Virus record (IMG/VR): IMGVR_UViG_3300001041_000014
Location: 36,487 to 100,486 of that record
Source of the DNA: a virus
DNA: 64,000 bases
Direction: 5' to 3' (one strand)
Shown: positions 34,583 through 43,543 of the stretch, piece after piece
Layout: every line of letters starts with the position of its first letter
Position numbering within the stretch: the stretch's first letter is position 1
Made by a program: the position numbers and the translations under genes
The notes under the pieces: generated by a model
The model's database searches: none
The model's input: the letters and a program-made list of their open reading frames with translations, nothing else
Told to the model about the DNA's origin: nothing

Positions 34583-35521
34583 TTACCTAAATAAATTACC
34601 TGCGGTAAAGTCTCTCATATCTTCTTCAAAATCTTTAAATGTATCATAGTCATTATCGGTTACAATTTTAACTATGAAATCATCATTCTTTTTATTCTTC
34701 TTACCTTTCTTCTTAGATCTACGATCTTTGTCTTGCATAACTCTAGTAACACGTTTACTAACATTTTTATGTTTCATCAATCTCATTGAGTTCCAACCAC
34801 TATCATTTAAATCTTGATATACTTGTAATTCATTAACAGTTTCCCGATTCATGTAATTACCCTTATACCATATAATAGTATCTTCTTCAGTGGTATCTTT
34901 GATCTTATCAACATATGCACCACTAAGTATTTCTCTTAATGATATATTAACCTCTTTTTCTTTCTTCTCCTTCATAACATTTTTAGTTTTGAAATACTCT
35001 TCTAGATAATCAATGTTAGTTATCTCTTTAATCTCTTTTGCTGATAAGTTATTACCTTCTTCTTTTAACATCCGAAGGGCAACTTTATCTGTCATTTTAA
35101 CAGTTGTGAATTCAACATCTTTATCGATAACAACTGTCCTATCAATGAATTCTTCAATTGAATCTAATGGTGTAGAATGTTTCATATTGCTTAATAAAAT
35201 ACGATTCTTGAGAATATACTTATTCATTACGGTATTACGCATTCTTGGTTTAGGGGGAACAAAGTCTTCAATGAGTTCATATTTGTTCTTTATACCGAAC
35301 AATTGACCACCACCATGTTTCTGGACCAACCATTCCATATACTCATTATATATGGACAAAGCTCTCATATACTCGGCAACACTTCTATATCGTCGCCGAA
35401 TTTTACGTGCATCTTTTTCTAATTCAGAAGATGGATCTGTTGCTAACTTATGATAACTATCTCCAAAATCTGTAACAAATACTTCAGTCAAATTTAACTC
35501 AGGTTGTCCTTGTATAATCAT
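34583..35521 (-). CDS. Hypothetical charged protein
   Basis: 312 residues; the ATG at 35521 is chosen because AGAGGAGG precedes it and a promoter motif ends 38 nt upstream. Mostly helical and highly charged, with a lysine-rich patch near the C-terminus (RRSKKKGKKNKKNDD). It is first in the unit with the kinase-like protein. Possibly DNA- or capsid-associated. Confidence 0.5.
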   Translation of the reverse strand: MIIQGQPELNLTEVFVTDFGDSYHKLATDPSSELEKDARKIRRRYRSVAEYMRALSIYNEYMEWLVQKHGGGQLFGIKNKYELIEDFVPPKPRMRNTVMNKYILKNRILLSNMKHSTPLDSIEEFIDRTVVIDKDVEFTTVKMTDKVALRMLKEEGNNLSAKEIKEITNIDYLEEYFKTKNVMKEKKEKEVNISLREILSGAYVDKIKDTTEEDTIIWYKGNYMNRETVNELQVYQDLNDSGWNSMRLMKHKNVSKRVTRVMQDKDRRSKKKGKKNKKNDDFIVKIVTDNDYDTFKDFEEDMRDFTAGNLFR

Positions 35522-35559
35522 ATATAAAATCCTCCTCTTAATCTTCAGTTGATACAATT

Positions 35560-35569
35560 ATAATATATA
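35560..35569 (-). promoter_or_regulatory. Putative phage promoter, TATATATTAT motif
   Basis: An exact copy 38 nt upstream of the ATG at 35521, directly after the terminator hairpin at 35575-35617. Confidence 0.55.
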
Positions 35570-35574
35570 ATTTC

Positions 35575-35617
35575 AAATCTAGGTGTTATATTATAATTGT
35601 ATATAACACCTAGATTT
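35575..35617 (-). terminator. Terminator-like hairpin
   Basis: AAATCTAGGTGTTATA pairs with its complement around a short AT loop. It lies downstream of the 35707 gene and just before the next promoter motif. Confidence 0.6.
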
Positions 35618-35665
35618 AAATAGTTTATGAAAACAATATTGTATCATTAAGAATTTTACATTTAA

Positions 35666-35707
35666 TTTTTCATCATAGAAGAATATTATGTCTTCTATGA
35701 TAAAAAT
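35666..35707 (-). terminator. Terminator hairpin after the 59-residue gene
   Basis: ATCATAGAAGA pairs with TCTTCTATGAT, extended by A/T runs. It starts at the stop codon of 35707-35886. Two successive hairpins thus follow this operon. Confidence 0.65.
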
Positions 35708-35886
35708 TATTTCTTAGTAATACGCATTAAACCTCCACCTTTATTACTACCTTCAACCAAATGAATGTGGAACCCATTTATATTGGCAGTATGAATTCCA
35801 ACCTCAGTCTTTTTATGTGATGGTAATGACTTTAATAGTTCAACTAGGTTATCTACCTCACCGGCAACTATTCTAACTTCTTTCAT
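35707..35886 (-). CDS. 59-residue hypothetical protein
   Basis: The frame starts MKEVRIVAGEVDNLVELLKSL after AAGGAGTG and overlaps the stop of the HD-like gene by one base (TAATG). It ends GGGLMRITKK. It has a compact alpha/beta pattern with a His-rich strand (GFHIHLVEG). It is clearly a gene by start context and coupling. No family recognised. Confidence 0.6.
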   Translation of the reverse strand: MKEVRIVAGEVDNLVELLKSLPSHKKTEVGIHTANINGFHIHLVEGSNKGGGLMRITKK

Positions 35887-36488
35887 TAATTAAACACTCC
35901 TTCTTTATAATCACTTTTCTTAAGTAACGGAAATCTAAGTTCACAATATAAATCAATAAATGCTTTTTCAACTTCATAATTAGGCATAATATTTATTTTG
36001 AAATCTAACTTAGTATACACTTTCCTTTTCCAATCATTAAAATTTCCCATGAGCTGTTCTCGCTCATGGATTAATAGATTATTAATAACTTCTTTAATAA
36101 TAACATGATCTTTTTCAGTAGGTATATATAATTTAAAAGTTCTCCAAATTGCATTTTGGATATTTTTCTCAGTGAATAAATAACCACTAAGAGAAATCTT
36201 TACTGATCTAGGTATACTTCCCACATAAGTTTCTGATGCATTGTATAATAAACCATATAATTGCATAGTAGAGTTATAACCTAATTTACGTAATTCAGTT
36301 GATAAATAAATTGAATGTTGAGCTATACTATAAAACTTAGGACAATGACCTCCGAATTTACATATAAGAGATAATGCGTGGGCAATATCTCTTATATCAA
36401 TTTCTTCTGGTTTTGGATCTAAAGGATAGAATTTCTTTCCCGTATAGGTTTCGAAATAATTACCTATTCGGTCTTTAATATAAATCAC
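35886..36488 (-). CDS. HD-superfamily protein with degenerate catalytic pair
   Basis: 200 residues. The N-terminal layout matches phage HD-domain nucleotidase-like proteins: FYPLDPKPEEIDIRDIAHALS, FGGHCPKFYSIAQHSIYLS, then LLYNASETYVGSIPRSVK, where the family has LLHDASEAYLGDIPRPLK. The catalytic His-Asp pair is replaced by Tyr-Asn, so metal-dependent hydrolysis is probably lost or altered. Neighbouring dCTP deaminase and ThyA suggest an ancestral nucleotide role. Confidence 0.75.
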   Translation of the reverse strand: MIYIKDRIGNYFETYTGKKFYPLDPKPEEIDIRDIAHALSLICKFGGHCPKFYSIAQHSIYLSTELRKLGYNSTMQLYGLLYNASETYVGSIPRSVKISLSGYLFTEKNIQNAIWRTFKLYIPTEKDHVIIKEVINNLLIHEREQLMGNFNDWKRKVYTKLDFKINIMPNYEVEKAFIDLYCELRFPLLKKSDYKEGVFN

Positions 36489-36499
36489 CCCTTAATAAT

Positions 36500-36727
36500 T
36501 TACAGTATTAATTTAATAAGTTCCCATAAAGCATCAATGAGTTCATGAGATTCATAATACTGATCTGTGGTAATAACACCTTTATTGGTATCTACCACAA
36601 TTTTAATATACTCTTTCCCATCTTCATGAATTCGTTTAATAACAGGTAAGCGATTTCGTATTTCTATTGATCCTAATATCTCAATACATTTTCCAATATT
36701 AGTTTTTTCTAATATTGGAAAATACAA
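36500..36727 (-). CDS. Small hypothetical protein, possibly 5'-truncated by a homopolymer frameshift
   Basis: 75 residues from a TTG start with AAAGGAGC upstream. Just upstream, ATG-ATA followed by a run of seven A would continue in frame if there were eight A, adding about 15 residues (MIKKILDNFQKEHST). Either the TTG start is used or the run length is wrong. No known domain. Confidence 0.5.
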   Translation of the reverse strand: MYFPILEKTNIGKCIEILGSIEIRNRLPVIKRIHEDGKEYIKIVVDTNKGVITTDQYYESHELIDALWELIKLIL

Positions 36728-36773
36728 TGTTGAATGCTCCTTTTGAAAATTATCTAATATTTTTTTATCATGA

Positions 36774-37478
36774 TCACACGAATGATACCCATCTCCAAAT
36801 TAATGTACATAGTTTCCTAAATTGATTAGGTGTTAGTTCTTTCAATTGTTTCGAAGTGATACACTGTTTCATAGATTTAACTTCATCAATAATTTTTAAT
36901 TTAAATCGTATCTTTTGACCAAATTCAGTTATATCATTCTCCGGGATCATCACACCCCACATTGGTAAAGGGCGGGCCCATATAAATTTATCACCATACT
37001 TAGCCTGGTATATGATATATTCCGATTGTGTAAGCACGTGTCGGGCAAGAATTTGAGCTTCATATTCATCTCCTTTTTTATAATGGGTATACAATTTACC
37101 AAGCTCAATAGATGTTCCAAATACATAATTATTATCAATAGTAGGGGTCATATTGTCCAATATTTTCTTATCTTTCCACACTACTGACGGAACTACCCAA
37201 TAATTACCATTAATATCTTTAGATATTATCAAATCATCCTTAGTTTCAGAATGTCTAGCAATAGATATAATTTCATTCATATAGTAATCGTAGGCGTTCA
37301 CTTTCGATTTTACATGATCATTAGCACCACAATTCTGACATAAGTGTAAACTGTCAGAACAGTCATTACAAATATTTTTATAATTAACGGGTATAAATTT
37401 AGTTTTACTGCAAATGAAACAATCAATTTCTTTTATTCCCCGAGCTATAGGTTTTGTACCACAGTTCTCACATAACAT
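36774..37478 (-). CDS. Zinc-finger hypothetical protein
   Basis: 234 residues. The ATG at 37478 follows GGGGAGTGG. The first 55 residues hold paired cysteines (CENC, CFIC, CNDC, CQNC), consistent with two zinc ribbons. The rest is a mixed alpha/beta domain (DINGNYWVVPSVVWKD, KFIWARPLPMWGVMI). Its start lies within the frameshifted end of the SLOG gene upstream. Function unknown. Confidence 0.6.
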   Translation of the reverse strand: MLCENCGTKPIARGIKEIDCFICSKTKFIPVNYKNICNDCSDSLHLCQNCGANDHVKSKVNAYDYYMNEIISIARHSETKDDLIISKDINGNYWVVPSVVWKDKKILDNMTPTIDNNYVFGTSIELGKLYTHYKKGDEYEAQILARHVLTQSEYIIYQAKYGDKFIWARPLPMWGVMIPENDITEFGQKIRFKLKIIDEVKSMKQCITSKQLKELTPNQFRKLCTLIWRWVSFV

Positions 37479-37491
37479 AAATACCACTCCC

Positions 37492-38009
37492 CTATTTTGA
37501 TAAAAAGGTTTTTAATCCTAATTTAATATTTTCAATACCCAAATAAATACCAGCATCAAAAACTGGGATATTATATAACTTGGCAATTCTAATGGCTTGG
37601 CCAGTACCACACCTTTACCTTTACCATCTTTAGTCCAACAGAGAATAAATTTAGATGGATTATTTAAATCCATTCCTAAAACTTGATGAGTATTTCTTGC
37701 TTGCAACTTTTTAACGCCGTCAGATAATCTATCCCAATTAGGATGAACTTTCTTTGCTAATTCAAAAGCTTTAATATCCTTAACAATTAAATTAGAATCA
37801 GAATTCTCAAAATTTTTCCATGGCAAATATATCTCTTTTATCCCATTAAGTTTATCACATCCCTTTTCAAATGCAATATCAGCTCCCTGAGCATGGCCTG
37901 ATCTTAGTATAAAACCTTTATTCGCTAAAAACATGCCTATTTTTTCAAATAGGCATGTTATATCTGATGGAGTTTCTCTAGAACCAATTCCAGTATATGA
38001 ATAATTCAT
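37492..38009 (-). pseudogene. SLOG/DprA-like protein with a 2-bp frameshift
   Basis: The N-terminal 130 residues are intact: YTGIGSRETPSDIT, LRSGHAQGADIAFEKG, IYLPWKNFE, FILCWTKDGKGKG. These are typical of phage DNA-processing-A-like SLOG proteins that bind nucleotide-type ligands. At the conserved GGTGQAIRIA loop the sequence reads GGTGTGG; deleting one GT restores K-G-G-T-G-Q-A-I-R-I-A and then IAKLYNIPVFDAG, ending FLSK at 37492. As read, the protein ends in an unrelated 163-residue form at 37518. This is a real lesion, a slippage, or a sequencing error. Confidence 0.8.
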
Positions 38010-38018
38010 AATTATAAA

Positions 38019-38759
38019 TTATCCTCTCATATAATATTCACGTATAGTTACAGTTTGATGCCTTCCAATTGGAATACGTAAATTTCCAATAAAGACATAA
38101 TACATTCCAATACTTGGATCTATATCAATACGTGTTACAACTTGAGGGGTTGGTGTTATAGAGGATTCAATGAGCATATCTCCTACCTTTAACTCAGTAA
38201 CAAATATTGTATTTTCTGTAGCTTCTTCATGTATATCTTCATGAAAATCTTTATATAACATACTTGATTGCACACCATCATTACTCTGATACTTACCATT
38301 TTTATATTCAGTAAGTTCTCCTTTTAAGGTATTATAATAGATTTGAACAAATTCAACATCAGCGTACACTCTTATTGGTTTAACAGCCTTAATCTCTAAT
38401 GTCCAATAACCTTTGAAGCCATTATCTCCAAATCCTGCAGTAACATGGGTAAACACCCCAAGTCTACCAATCGAGCTGCGCCCATCAAGTTTTGGGACAA
38501 ACCCAATGGTTTCTGTATACTCAACCGTTCTACCAAGGTATAATTCTCCAGGTTTAAGAACTAAACCCTCAGGAGGTATTATAAGTTCTCTAGTAGGATT
38601 ATTCTTTTTCATATCCAATACAGGTTCAGTATAAATAAGTAATTTATTATGTAATTTCAAATTATAACTGTTTGGATTAATATGTGTCTCATCAAAATCC
38701 GTGATGAAAATATTACCTTCTCTAACCTCTTCAATTATTTGCTTACCACTTAGAATCAT
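38019..38759 (-). CDS. dcd: dCTP deaminase with C-terminal extension
   Basis: 246 residues. The first 150 match Dcd: INPNSYNLKL, FVPKLDGRSSIGRLGVFTHVTAGFGDNGFKGYWTLEI, containing the substrate-binding Arg-Ser-Ser and the catalytic Glu of TLEI. It converts dCTP to dUTP, feeding the ThyA route found at 41419. About 75 extra residues follow (ELKVGDMLIESS to the end), with a beta-rich pattern reminiscent of an intein/Hint-like or regulatory fold, but no splice motifs are seen. Good start after GAGTGGG. Confidence 0.85.
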   Translation of the reverse strand: MILSGKQIIEEVREGNIFITDFDETHINPNSYNLKLHNKLLIYTEPVLDMKKNNPTRELIIPPEGLVLKPGELYLGRTVEYTETIGFVPKLDGRSSIGRLGVFTHVTAGFGDNGFKGYWTLEIKAVKPIRVYADVEFVQIYYNTLKGELTEYKNGKYQSNDGVQSSMLYKDFHEDIHEEATENTIFVTELKVGDMLIESSITPTPQVVTRIDIDPSIGMYYVFIGNLRIPIGRHQTVTIREYYMRG

Positions 38760-38782
38760 AAATTCCCACTCCTCTTTACTTT

Positions 38783-39442
38783 TTATTCTATATCCAAAGG
38801 TTGAGGAAATGTCATTCCATCAATCTCCAAATAGATATACTTTTTCTCTAATTTAGATAAATCAAGTTCAGTTAACTCTCTAGACATTTTCAATTTACAT
38901 TCTAATATATCTTTAATATCTTCAGTAATATATTTATCGTACTCTTCTAAGAAAGATATGAAATCTCCATATACATTCTGAAGAGGAATGAATAATTTGC
39001 CAACTGTAACTAATTGATGTACAGTTACTGACAATGGAATTAATCCTACTTTATTTTGATAATGTAATTTCATAACCTCTTCTGCTAATAATAACGGATT
39101 GATAACTACTTCATTAGACATACACTTTTCAACAACTATTTGAGTTATATCAAATAGTGTAAAGGGTTCATGATGAATTTCTATCGATACTTTGTCACCA
39201 TCCTTATTAGTTATATTATTGAAGAAGGAACATAGATTCATATCAATTTCATCTCGTAAATAATGAATATATTGCTTATACTCAATAGATCCTCTGACTA
39301 CTTTCTCAACAGTTTTTATCAATTTGACCTTTTCTTTATCAGTCATTATTAAAATACTCTTTTCAGCTTTCGGGAGTTTGTTAATCTGTTTTAATTCAAT
39401 AATCTTCCTGATATCAAATGTTTCAACTTTAGGAAGTCTCAT
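38783..39442 (-). CDS. Hypothetical protein, paralogue of 30468-31121
   Basis: 219 residues. Conserved with its paralogue: YIHYLRDEIDMNLCSFFNNI, VSIEIHHEPFTLFDITQIVV, LSVTVHQLVTVGKLFIPLQNVYGDFISFL. The invariant E-x-HH-P and VHQ positions suggest a metal site. Position between dcd and small genes does not reveal its role. Confidence 0.65.
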   Translation of the reverse strand: MRLPKVETFDIRKIIELKQINKLPKAEKSILIMTDKEKVKLIKTVEKVVRGSIEYKQYIHYLRDEIDMNLCSFFNNITNKDGDKVSIEIHHEPFTLFDITQIVVEKCMSNEVVINPLLLAEEVMKLHYQNKVGLIPLSVTVHQLVTVGKLFIPLQNVYGDFISFLEEYDKYITEDIKDILECKLKMSRELTELDLSKLEKKYIYLEIDGMTFPQPLDIE

Positions 39443-39500
39443 TCTATCACCCCATATATCATTATTTTTAATATAATGTTTTATATGGAGTAGAGTGTTA

Positions 39501-39950
39501 TCATTCTATGAATTTCTTAAATAACTTGAACTTATCTAATATATCAGAATCATCTCCTAACTCGTTATAATTATCAATACCTATATCAATAATACTAAGA
39601 CATTCCTCTATGATAACTCTTTCTTTATCTGTAAGTTTAATAACTGGTAATATATTCAATACAGTATCAATATTATATTTAAGAATTTCAGTTTCTTCAT
39701 CAATAAATTTTAAAAACTCAACTCCTTCAGCACATGTTACAATTAAAGTTTCTCCTGATATTTTTAAAGCTGTAATTTTATTCCAATCTTCTAAAATTTC
39801 ATTTCTTAACTCTGGATGTAATTTATTCTTATGTAATTTACATACATTATACTTATCTTTTCTCTGATTCAAGAATAACTTTAACCATTTAGGGTTATCT
39901 GAATAGCCTTTGAATTTCCCATTAATATCAAAGATAATATGATTACTCAT
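39501..39950 (-). CDS. Hypothetical protein of a three-member paralogue family
   Basis: 149 residues. Its first 45 residues (MSNHIIFDINGKFKGYSDNPKWLKLFLNQRK...YNVCKL) align with those of 39970-40464 and 44302-44811. That pattern is a small alpha/beta unit followed by a helical bundle. Function unknown. Confidence 0.55.
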   Translation of the reverse strand: MSNHIIFDINGKFKGYSDNPKWLKLFLNQRKDKYNVCKLHKNKLHPELRNEILEDWNKITALKISGETLIVTCAEGVEFLKFIDEETEILKYNIDTVLNILPVIKLTDKERVIIEECLSIIDIGIDNYNELGDDSDILDKFKLFKKFIE

Positions 39951-39969
39951 TTAATCATCATCCTTTTAA

Positions 39970-40464
39970 CTATTTTAGATCATCGATTATCACCTTAAGC
40001 ATAACATCCATTTTCAGAAAGTTAGTTAATTCCAATTCATCATTTTCCATATCATCTTCATCATAAGCCCCAGTTAAGAACATATCGACAGTATTACATG
40101 TCTTTAGTATAATAGCGAGACTATTTCGTACTTTATCCCCTTCATCTGAATTTAGATTAAAATACTGTAATAATTTACATAATCGTTCTAGAGACATATG
40201 TAGATCAATAAACATCTGAGATAAACTTTCAAAGAAATATTCTTCCTCACTTGGAAACGTTATCGTACCTTCAGTTAGGCCCATTTCGTTTGTGACATCA
40301 ATAATAGACTTAATAAGTTTCCCATTCTTTTTATTAGTATCATCCAATTTTATGATGTTATAACTAGATGCATTTCTCTGCTCAATAAATAAATCTAACA
40401 TTTCCCTCTCCGTGGTATAACCCATACAACTACCGTTTTTCTCTAACACCACATAATATTTCAT
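39970..40464 (-). CDS. Hypothetical protein of a three-member paralogue family
   Basis: 164 residues from an ATG overlapping the stop of the preceding gene (ATGA). N-terminus MKYYVVLEKNGSCMGYTTEREMLDLFIEQRN...YNIIKL is shared with 39501-39950 and 44302-44811. The C-terminal part is a helical, acidic bundle. Confidence 0.55.
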   Translation of the reverse strand: MKYYVVLEKNGSCMGYTTEREMLDLFIEQRNASSYNIIKLDDTNKKNGKLIKSIIDVTNEMGLTEGTITFPSEEEYFFESLSQMFIDLHMSLERLCKLLQYFNLNSDEGDKVRNSLAIILKTCNTVDMFLTGAYDEDDMENDELELTNFLKMDVMLKVIIDDLK

Positions 40465-40715
40465 AACCAACTACCATCTTTATTCTTTAGAACTTTCTTT
40501 ACTTTTAAAACCTCCTTTAGTTTAGATAAGGTTTTAGCTTTCTTCATTTGCTTAATCTTATCATGTAATATCGTTAAACCATCAGTTACGATTTCATTTT
40601 CTTCGCCTTGAAATTTCATATATCCACTAAAATGCTTAACTTGTTCAACTGATCTATCAGCAATATCAACAAATTTATCAATTAAATCAATGTCTTCATC
40701 TGTGAGTTTACTCAT
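40461..40715 (-). CDS. Small helical hypothetical protein
   Basis: 84 residues, first in a unit that begins 35 nt after a promoter motif. Helical with a lysine-rich C-terminus (LSKLKEVLKVKKVLKNKDGS). Its stop overlaps the next start. Function unknown. Confidence 0.55.
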   Translation of the reverse strand: MSKLTDEDIDLIDKFVDIADRSVEQVKHFSGYMKFQGEENEIVTDGLTILHDKIKQMKKAKTLSKLKEVLKVKKVLKNKDGSWL

Positions 40716-40750
40716 ACTTTAAAACCTTCTTTCATATTTATACTGATTAT

Positions 40751-40760
40751 ATAATATATA
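40751..40760 (-). promoter_or_regulatory. Putative phage promoter, TATATATTAT motif
   Basis: An exact motif ending 35 nt upstream of the ATG at 40715, preceded by a terminator hairpin at 40790-40831. Confidence 0.55.
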
Positions 40761-40789
40761 TTCATTAATAGAATTAGAAATCATAATAA

Positions 40790-40831
40790 AAAGAATTAAC
40801 AAGAAGATTTTATTCTTCTTGTTAATTCTTT
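40790..40831 (-). terminator. Rho-independent terminator after the holin-like gene
   Basis: AAAGAATTAACAAGAAGA pairs with its complement around TTTTAT. It closes the unit that starts upstream of 41356. Confidence 0.75.
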
Positions 40832-40861
40832 AGTCTATCTATCTTAAATTTAAAGGAAAGT

Positions 40862-41356
40862 TTAAATACTCGGTGGAATATCCGAATTTACACTAGTTGT
40901 TATAACCCCAGATGAGATTAACGGTGCCGCATAAATCGGCGTTGTAATCGGATATTCCGATTTCTTTTGATTAATATAATTCTCCATTTGTAGTTCAATC
41001 CACGTTGGAATATCAGTAAATACTTTGGATAATACGGATTTTACATCATCAGATAATGCCTCCATAACACTGTTAACAGCATCGGCAAGTATCTCTTGTT
41101 TTTCTACATCCGTTAATTTCCCGTCGGCACTTTTATTCTTTAGATCCAAAACGACTGTTTGGTTAACTGCATTGACTGTATCCATTACAGTCTTTAATGC
41201 AAGATCGATATAAGTATTCAATGATGAATATTTATTCTTTTGTTTAGCCTCAGTCGTTTTGGAGTTCATGAATAATGTGAACTGTGCCAGAAGCCACATT
41301 ACGATAGCAAGTACTGCTCCTAAAACTGATTGATCAATTGTCATTGTTTGCATCAT
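40862..41356 (-). CDS. Holin-like protein (LL-H type)
   Basis: 164 residues after AAGGAGG. It has one N-terminal membrane helix (VLGAVLAIVMWLLAQFTLFM), then a helical region with the pattern ADGKLTDVEKQEILADAVNSVMEAL, as in LL-H family holins, and a proline-rich tail. Such proteins form membrane lesions that release the endolysin. The amidase (9785-10825) lacks a signal peptide and would need it. The two are far apart in the window. Confidence 0.6.
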   Translation of the reverse strand: MMQTMTIDQSVLGAVLAIVMWLLAQFTLFMNSKTTEAKQKNKYSSLNTYIDLALKTVMDTVNAVNQTVVLDLKNKSADGKLTDVEKQEILADAVNSVMEALSDDVKSVLSKVFTDIPTWIELQMENYINQKKSEYPITTPIYAAPLISSGVITTSVNSDIPPSI

Positions 41357-41418
41357 TTTGTAAAAACCTCCTTTATTTTAAATTATTGTTTAATACAAAA
41401 TAAGATTTAATTATTTTT

Positions 41419-42210
41419 TTAAATAGATATATCCATATGAATTTTATCATGGTATGTATAATTTTCAAGATTTATATCACCTATAGTAAAATCTATAAAT
41501 TCTTTAATATCTTTGTTTAGTTTTAGAGTTGGTTGGCCATATATTAAATCCGCTCTCTTTAATTGTAACCTCATACCTTCAACTTGATTCTCATATATAT
41601 GAGCATTGTTGATAAAATGAGTAAATAGTCCAGGCATCAAACCTGTGACTTGAGCTATTAAATGTACCAAAACAGCATATTGTGTCATATTAAAAGGAAC
41701 GCCTAATGGTATATCTCCAGATCTTTGTATCATAGCACAATTTAAATGACCATCACTTACATCCCACATAGTTAAAAAACAACATGGTTGTAGTGCCATA
41801 TCTGGTAAATCCTCAATATTCCATAATGACATCATCATTCGCCTATCTTGAGGGTTTTCCCTTAGCTGTTTAATCAATTTATTTATCTGATCAAACTTCT
41901 TAATTTGATAACCATATGCTTTACCTATAGTATTATCTTCTCTCGCCCACTCATTCCAAATTTGAACATCTTGATTTTGTAATAGCGTTACATCATTTGA
42001 TTGATATTTAAAGATCCATAATAATTCTTTAACTGCTGTTTTAAAAGATACAAATTTTGTTGTTAAAATAGGAAATTCTTTTGAAAGATCAAAAGTAAAT
42101 TGACAATGTGGTAATTTAAAAGTTGGTGTGGATGTTCTATTATTATCATAATAACCATTATCCAGAATATTTCTAACAATATCCAGATATTGTTTGTCTG
42201 CAGATCCCAT
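41419..42210 (-). CDS. thyA: Thymidylate synthase ThyA
   Basis: 263 residues; the ATG at 42210 follows GGGAGGAA. It has [25 protein letters not shown], the nucleophile cysteine in [25 protein letters not shown] (dUMP site) and [16 protein letters not shown]. It makes dTMP from dUMP using methylene-THF. The residue after the nucleophile is Cys where many ThyA proteins have His. The Asn of VPFN points to dUMP rather than dCMP. With dcd and tmk it forms a complete dCTP-to-dTDP route. Confidence 0.92.
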   Translation of the reverse strand: MGSADKQYLDIVRNILDNGYYDNNRTSTPTFKLPHCQFTFDLSKEFPILTTKFVSFKTAVKELLWIFKYQSNDVTLLQNQDVQIWNEWAREDNTIGKAYGYQIKKFDQINKLIKQLRENPQDRRMMMSLWNIEDLPDMALQPCCFLTMWDVSDGHLNCAMIQRSGDIPLGVPFNMTQYAVLVHLIAQVTGLMPGLFTHFINNAHIYENQVEGMRLQLKRADLIYGQPTLKLNKDIKEFIDFTIGDINLENYTYHDKIHMDISI

Positions 42211-42257
42211 TTTACATTCCTCCCAATACATTTTAATTATGAAAAAAATAACTGTAA

Positions 42258-43490
42258 TTATCTATCCTGAATTATATACCCTAATGTTGATTTCCTCATA
42301 GCGTGTCTTTCAGATATAAATTGTTGAGCTTTACTAATTTTATCTAAATCAAATCTACCGAATATAATTCCCTCAGGATCATTTCTATCGTCCCTAATAC
42401 CAACTAAATAATCAGTATTTTCTCCAGTAATGATAGTTAATGCTAAACCCAAAGGATGGAAAAATGTTCTATTTACTTCATATAGTAGGCCCAATTCTTG
42501 TAATTCAGTTATTGGCATGAAACTATTTTTTGGTTCAAATAATATTTGATGTATAATAAACTCGTATAAATCATTATTAATTTGATAACCCGCAGCTTTA
42601 GGATGACCACCACCACCAAAAAATTCATTAACCCATTTACCTAAATGAAAATCATTTTTAACTGAGCGTAAACTAACTTCTCTTTTAGCTATATCAATCA
42701 TAAGAGCAATATCACAATTTAATTGGTTACATATTAATTGACCTAACTCACTACAATATTGTCGTGCTTCAACAAACACAATACCAATAGATTGATCAAA
42801 TATATTATATATTTTAACCTGTTCCATTTTCTCATCCATATATAATTTAATTCTGTTCTTTTCCATACTTAAAAGAATTTTATCAGTATCTGAAAAATTA
42901 TATGGGTCTGAATTAGATGGAGTATTTAATATCTTTTGTATCACTTGATTAACAAAGTTATCTTTACCATATAACGACATTAGTATATGCAGATCTTGAG
43001 CTTCTTGTATCTTCATTAACTTCCAGTCATAAGTATCATATAAACTTACCAAATTAACAAATTTAGTTAATTCATCACGATATACTCCACTTATATAAGG
43101 GGAAAACATAGTGTATAATAATTTAGTTGCTGATATTTTAATACCAAATCCGTCAACAACCTTTACAGTAGCCCAATCATATGCATTTAATTCATTCATA
43201 AATTTATCATGATGATCGATATATCTAAATACACACTTATTAAATGGATTACCCATTACATCTTGGATTAATTTAGCAGTTTCTAAATTAATATTGATGT
43301 CAACTATGAATACTTCATCATACTTCAAATACTCCTTATCTGTAATAAATTTAGTTAGTGAACTATCAATTGTATGATAATCCTCTGGGGATTCATCAAT
43401 CTCTTTGTCTGTATCATAGATAAAATGTATTACAACTCTACTTGAATTACCATCTAGATCTAAACCATGATAAAATAATTTAATCTTCAT
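42258..43490 (-). CDS. DHH-family phosphoesterase (NrnA/RecJ-like)
   Basis: 410 residues. It has [10 protein letters not shown] (metal Asp), [10 protein letters not shown], the signature YIDHHDKF, and the C-terminal DHHA1 motif [16 protein letters not shown] proteins degrade short oligonucleotides, pAp or single-stranded DNA. The length is above the usual 310-330 of NrnA, with a C-terminal extension of about 100 residues. A role in recycling nucleotides fits the neighbours thyA and tmk. Confidence 0.85.
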   Translation of the reverse strand: MKIKLFYHGLDLDGNSSRVVIHFIYDTDKEIDESPEDYHTIDSSLTKFITDKEYLKYDEVFIVDININLETAKLIQDVMGNPFNKCVFRYIDHHDKFMNELNAYDWATVKVVDGFGIKISATKLLYTMFSPYISGVYRDELTKFVNLVSLYDTYDWKLMKIQEAQDLHILMSLYGKDNFVNQVIQKILNTPSNSDPYNFSDTDKILLSMEKNRIKLYMDEKMEQVKIYNIFDQSIGIVFVEARQYCSELGQLICNQLNCDIALMIDIAKREVSLRSVKNDFHLGKWVNEFFGGGGHPKAAGYQINNDLYEFIIHQILFEPKNSFMPITELQELGLLYEVNRTFFHPLGLALTIITGENTDYLVGIRDDRNDPEGIIFGRFDLDKISKAQQFISERHAMRKSTLGYIIQDR

Positions 43491-43543
43491 TATTTTTCCT
43501 CCTCTTTATATTAAGATTAAGTTTATATAAAAATAAAATGTAA

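Noticed and set aside
41419-42210. dCMP or dUMP hydroxymethylase instead of thymidylate synthase
   Set aside because: The dUMP-discriminating Asn of the VPFN segment is present and nothing marks a hydroxymethylase.
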